From contig CABFPE010000423.1 of NCBI GenBank assembly GCA_900660155.1, positions 393,022 to 457,021 of the forward strand: DNA of 64,000 nucleotides. The letters run 5' to 3'. Both the position numbers and the translations under genes were made by a program. Of this stretch, positions 58,703-64,000 are shown in pieces. The DNA is from Hofstenia miamia. Taxonomy: Eukaryota; Xenacoelomorpha; Acoela; Hofsteniidae. The notes beneath the pieces are model-generated. The model searched no databases and was not told the origin of the DNA. It worked only from the letters and a program-made list of their open reading frames with translations. The stretch's first letter is position 1. Each line of letters opens with the position of its first letter.

Positions 58703-61700
58703 TAATAGCGGGCTTCCACTTCCACAAATGACAAATTCTTGTACGTGAAGTTGACTGTTTAATTTATATATAGAGATTACAGCTTAGACTATAAATTTAA
58801 TGTTGTTTTTTTTACCAAAAAAGGCCCCAACCGCAGCATGGTGACCCATGATCCGACCCATGGATCAGAAAATCAACGTTTGATAAAAATAACATTCGCG
58901 AATACATATATTATTAAAGTGCATATAATGGTTAAAATTTCGGCACATATATGAATTTTATGTAAATTTACATTGTAATGCAGCAAAACGTCAGTGTATG
59001 CATATATTGGTAGTAAATTTAAATTGTTAAATAGAGTTTTTTCGGCTAATAATTTTCAAATTTCTGAAGCATTACCCCACTCGAGCTTTGGTTAACCCGA
59101 GTCACACTGTTCGTAAATATATTTATACATTTATGCGCCAATATCCGATTGTCGACAACTGATGTGAAATCAAGACTAATGGCCAGCTTCTGTAATCTGG
59201 CTTTTAGTAGAATATTGACAACACAAGCAGTCTAACACAGATGTGGAAATGGGCCTGAACCGCGATTCGGTGTGGGTCGGAGCAAATGTGAGACAAGACG
59301 CATGACTAACGGGTTTCTGTTTGCATAACTTCCTTTTTCCGATCAATTCTGACTAAAATAGTGTTTATGAGATACTTTTCAAATTAATTAGTGTATTGTT
59401 TTTAGCATTGTCATAGAGTAGATAGTTTCTTTACTGCAAAGTGGGCTAAATCAGTTCGATACATTTTACGAATGGGTCGTGCAAAATAACCGGGGTGATA
59501 TTTTGGCCGGCGCACTTTCAAATCTGTACTAACATATCAACTCATTTTATTATTGTTCCCATGTCTTTATTTTAATTTAGTTCACGGAAAGTGTCACAAT
59601 TTTAATTGGAAAGACATAGCCCTTTACCAGAGTTAGAAACGAGTCAAGAAAAATGTACCTGATCTATTGACTAATAAGAAATGCAGAATTGAGCAAATTT
59701 TGTAAATTGCAAATAAATTCTCTTATTCCAAATCCACGTAAAGTTGACAACCAGTTTTTTTCTGCTCGAAGCGTTTTTATTATCGTTAATTATCAGTCAA
59801 ATTCTACTGCTTTATTTTATTTATGTGCATTGTATTTATTTTTATTTTGAAACAATTTATCATTAAAACATTTTTTAATCCTAATATATATTGTTAGCTC
59901 CTGCTTTAGAGCTATTCTTAAAAAATTAACATTACAATTATGAAATTATCAATTACTCAATGAAATGCATAGATATAAGCTGACAGTTGAGGAAACATTT
60001 CAAAATAACTCGTCTAGATAGCATGACAGGCCATTAACTACAAAATAATAAAGGCGCTTAATCGATAAACAAAGTTTTTTTAAATATCGCTATGTCATAT
60101 GTTCTTTAATAAAAATGTTTAATAGAAAAATAATTTTGAGTAAAGTAAGGATATATTATCAGTTTTTACGTCCTGGAAATCCATGCAGGCAGGATCAAGC
60201 CGCCACTCCCTTTACCCCTTTGTCAAAAGCTATCTAAGCATTATATAAAACTTTGGATGTTTTATATGAATATTGTGACAAAATATAAACTTTTAGTGGT
60301 TTCATGCGACAAAAACTTTTTTTCTGAAAATTTACTGCTGCCCCTTGAATAAAAAGTGCCTTAATAACTTATGTGCATAAACATAAACACTGAATTTTTT
60401 TGTAATATATGTTTAGATTTTGTTAACTTGCAAATAAATATGCGTTTTGTTGTTGTTTTTGAAAAAAAATTTGAATCGTTCTGTTAAACATTTTTTAACC
60501 TCCTTCTAATGTTAGCTGTGTACACCCTTCTAAAACAATGCATTAGCAAGGCTTTCTCTATTTTTTTAAGCATTGAACAGTTTCCAATGGTAAAAAAGAT
60601 ATGTTTTGTTTGCGGTTAGGGCATTAAAAAGACTACTCGCACATTACTAACTTGTATGTAACCACAAATAGGATGCGTGCAGGATTAATTGCCAATCCGC
60701 CAACAGGACTTTCAATCGATCATTAATAAAAATGAAAAATTTTTATGAAAGAACTATAATAACGTTGACACAATTGCTTTGATATTTAATTTCTTAATGC
60801 TAGCTTTAGGCGCAATTGATATTCATAGCACTCATTATTATTGTTTTTTGCTATGAGGTTTTGAGGAATTAACTCCCTATGATGTCTTCATATTTACCCG
60901 TACATTGATTGAGTCCTTACTTAGAATTTCTTTACTGCAATGTGGAGTCTACATTGTAGACATAATAGTTTCAACATTTATCACTTAACATATTTTCACA
61001 GGAATTAATATTTAACAATGTTCAATTTCAATTATGAAGCTGTACAAATATACGGGCTTAAGATTACCATGCAATTGGTTGTGTGAATATAATGACATAA
61101 TTTTTTTAATTTGCTTTCGATTTTTAGTATTAATGGTAGGAAATGTTATTTTCTCTTAATCTCCAACAATTACTTGAATCAAAATTATTGTAAAAAGGAA
61201 ATCGCATTGTATGGTTAATTATATATTTAAGTTAGCAAAGAACAACGAATATTTAAGAATACACAACATCTATCGGTCATAAGCCTAATTATTTGATCAT
61301 ATTATCTAGTTTGGTAGTTGTTTGAGAAAGACTAAAAATTATGAATTTATATAAATTAAAAACAATTCCTTGTTTAAATGATTCAAAATTTCACTTAAAT
61401 ATAGATTTCTTATATAATACTACTAATATCAGCAGCAAGTGAAAATAATGTACCAAAACATTGCAGAGTTCGATTTTCATTCGCGATTGGGAGAGAGATT
61501 AGTTTTTATTTTCAAAGGCTTAAGTCAACATTCCTTTAATTAGTGTTAAGTTTTAATCAAACAATTACTTCCGTTGAAAAATAGCACATGATTTATAAAT
61601 TTATATAAATTTTTATACCCTTGGGAAAAGTCAAGTCAAAAGTAATTGATTTCATTACCACTAATATTCAGCCTTCGTACGATATTAAATGTTTTAAATT

Positions 61701-62724
61701 AACTTTCAAATGTTTTGAAGCAATATTTTGGTGTTATCGCTTAAAAAGCAAATTTTCATATTTTCCGTGATTATCATTATTTGAACAGAAAAATCCTCAC
61801 TCGATATAAACAAAGTTTTCTTTGGATTTCAAAGTAAGTGATAGCCCTGTAAGCCAAACTACGAAAATGCTAAATTTATATAAACTTCCTAAAATCGGTA
61901 AATGCCTTTTGAGATTGCAATCACGACCTGTACATCGGCTTATAATAGTTTTGCTAAAGGACTACGTTTATTATATTTTCACAGTTTACCATACACGAAA
62001 TAAATCAAGTGAGAGCATTTTCCAAAAACTTGATGTAAGAAATATTACCAAACACACTATTTAAGATAAAACGTAAAAAGTCAATTTAAAAGTTTTTACA
62101 AGACATTTAATAGGAAAATAGCCTTTCGCACCAATCAGATAGGGTTAATGTTGATGTAAAAAGTTTAGATAATTTTCTGGAAAAGTAACAGAATTAATAA
62201 TAATTTTCTATAGCTGGATTTTCTATCCTTTGCTAACTAGTTCTAATGTTAAAATAGACATCGAATCAGTGGCGTACACAAAGAGGACATCTGTAAAAAA
62301 TTAAAAAATTATAAATACTAAAGTTGTGAATTGTAAATTTTAGCGTCTATTTTTTCAATATTTTCAAAAATTTCACAGCGGTTTCCCTCCTTTTGGTCAT
62401 CTTCTTGATCATGACTGAGATAGCCGCCCTCCATCAGGAAAATTCTGCTTGCACTCATGCATTTGGGATGTGGTAATTTTTGAGATGACTTATTTGGATA
62501 ATAAGAGATATCCATTCCTTTCCTCAGTAAACATTACCATTGTCAAAACTTTGTGTTACACAATGCAAATCATCAGCTTTGTTTGCATACGCTGTGAAAT
62601 TCTTAAATGGCTAAGAGCAATTTATAAACATTTGTATTCTATTTGGGTATTATTCACTGATATATCGCTATGTAAATAGGGCTGCTGTTTATCAGGTTTT
62701 CAATAAAACAAATCGAACTAGCTA
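58703..62724. other. AT-rich region, nothing recognised
   Basis: About 4 kb with no supported gene. It could be intron of the secreted-protein candidate. No exon with convincing motifs and splice sites was found. Confidence 0.45.
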
Positions 62725-62748
62725 TTATATATATATATATATATATAT
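62725..62748. repeat. TA microsatellite
   Basis: About 11 uninterrupted TA units. Confidence 0.95.
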
Positions 62749-63029
62749 GGGGCGTTAGCGCAATTAAATTATAAATATGAATTCTGGCTGTGGTTGCATT
62801 ATAATCCGGCTTATAATTTTTTTTTAAATTTCAATTTGAAAAATATAAATTTAAAATGGAAAATGCAACTAATTTTGATTGAGTACTGCTCTAATCGGTA
62901 TTTGATGATGAGTGCCACGGACTGATGTTACAACCAACAAATTAGATTTGTTATGGGTTAACAAACAACTAACATATGTAATGAGTACCAGGCACAAATC
63001 AGGAGAAGCATTCTTAAAAATTAACAATC

Positions 63030-63375
63030 TCAGCAGGGTCTGCAAATTTAAGACTATAAAGTTGGTATCATCAAAATAAGACGTGATATTGACATTAAAG
63101 GTTTCAGCAATTCTCTCAAATTCAGCTACATAAAAATGAAAAAGAAGTGGGCCAAGTACTGAGGTCGCCGTGACTAAGTAGATAATCTACAGAAGCAAAT
63201 CAATCAATAACCACTGACTGCCTTCCTGAATTAATATTTTTTATATAATACATAAAAGGGCATTGTTACAAATACAAAATTTACATTCAAATCGATTTAG
63301 AAGGATTTCATGGTCAATCCTGTCAAAGACTGTACTCAAATCAAGTAGAACCACTTAGCAGCAGACGGTTAGGCT
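63030..63375 (-). pseudogene. LINE reverse transcriptase scrap
   Basis: The minus strand carries LDLSTVFDRIDHEILLNRFE (motif A) near 63345-63285. Further along are SVLGPLLFHFYVAEFERI and NVNITSYFDDTNFIVL, where YADD of motif C has become YFDD. The two parts are in compatible frames with stops between. It is the core of a CR1/L2/Jockey-type RT, 5' and 3' truncated. Confidence 0.78.
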
Positions 63376-63663
63376 ATCAACAGCTAAGAGGCATTTGATG
63401 TCTTCACATAAAATTCGCTAAAACGTTTTCTCTGTTTTTCGACTTCTTTGACAATAATTTTACAAAATTACACTATCAATTGATTAATGAAAAGTTTTAA
63501 TGTTTTTGACTGACGTCAGTACTTGTTTGGCAAAATTACAATATTGTGTAAAAACACACAATCATAACTTTCCCTGCCTTTTTCTTACTTACGACTTCGT
63601 TATTTTTGTGTTTTGATGTAATTTTTAAGAAAATAAATATATTTTTAATAGTGTTGAAATATG

Positions 63664-63666
<3 letters not shown>

Positions 63667-63698
<32 letters not shown>

Positions 63699-63732
63699 CA
63701 GTAAGATTGTGTAATTAGGAATTTCGTGAAAT

Positions 63733-63766
<34 letters not shown>

Positions 63767-63767
63767 T
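63667..63767. repeat. Two TA microsatellites
   Basis: TA runs at about 63667-63697 and 63733-63767, separated by 35 bases. They give a spurious Ile/Tyr-rich frame on the minus strand. Confidence 0.93.
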
Positions 63768-64000
63768 GGGCAAGAGCTCATACTAGGCACGGGATGTTAT
63801 ATAACGTGGACGAGCCGAACATATGAACAGTGAACGTAGAAGGAATTACTTGTTGTTGTTCGAGTATTTTACTTACTAAAACCATTTGTTTTTGAAGTCT
63901 GTAATAGCTGTAAATGGGTCAAGATATTTTAGCCCAACCAAGCCCAGCCCATAATTCAACTAATAAATTGTGACCAAACTCAACTCAAGTTCCATTGTGC

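Noticed and set aside
63536-63790. 84-residue minus-strand frame
   Set aside because: It is driven by two TA repeats; there is no motif.

Overview
The window is about 64 kb of strongly AT-rich animal nuclear DNA, roughly 30% GC by eye. The sequence shows this through a Vasa-type germline helicase, an exon with a eukaryotic splice donor, and many animal-type transposons in different states of decay. There are two runs of N (25831-26628 and 39908-40907) and one isolated N (38984). The species cannot be fixed from the sequence. An AT-rich, repeat-laden invertebrate such as a hydrozoan-like cnidarian or a flatworm-like animal would fit, but that is inference. No rRNA, CRISPR, operon or prokaryotic feature is visible.

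Host genes are scarce. The clear one is a complete, uninterrupted vasa/DDX4 reading frame (18457-20457, +). It has four zinc-finger-like modules ahead of the DEAD-box core and a good splice acceptor only five bases before its ATG. A second candidate is a first exon with a signal peptide and a splice donor (58367-58558, +). A non-autonomous hAT element with a perfect 8-bp target duplication lies 127 bases downstream of the vasa stop.

The rest is a transposon landscape. In order: a Tc1/mariner-type MITE with a transposase scrap (951-1661); a LINE ORF1 relic (about 4585-5565, -); a GC-rich patch of unknown origin (about 7000-7793); a piggyBac element with TTAA ends and a 950-bp tandem duplication inside its transposase (10166-13510); a second, more decayed piggyBac with hairpin-bearing ends (23117-25253, -); a broken reverse transcriptase of a lineage I cannot name firmly (about 25620-28843, -); an 8.3-kb foldback-like structure with long, highly similar inverted arms (29507-37855), whose core holds a mariner deletion derivative (32823-33227) and an apparently intact Tc1-like transposon (33433-34864); a LINE with ORF1, endonuclease and RT segments and a 562-bp internal duplication (43191-47317), followed by more LINE relics to about 50490; three minus-strand LINE RT scraps (about 50640-51030, 55575-55790, 63030-63375); a relic of a widespread but uncharacterised family (about 53740-54520); and a 5'-truncated retrotransposon with an R2-type restriction-like endonuclease, flanked on both sides by AAT microsatellites (56482-57844).

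The points most worth following are the zinc-finger Vasa in a single exon with its near-ATG acceptor, the intact Tc1 copy inside the foldback, and the two internal tandem duplications of similar divergence. Those duplications may be biology or haplotype mis-assembly. The purine-rich element lodged in an AAT repeat also deserves a look.
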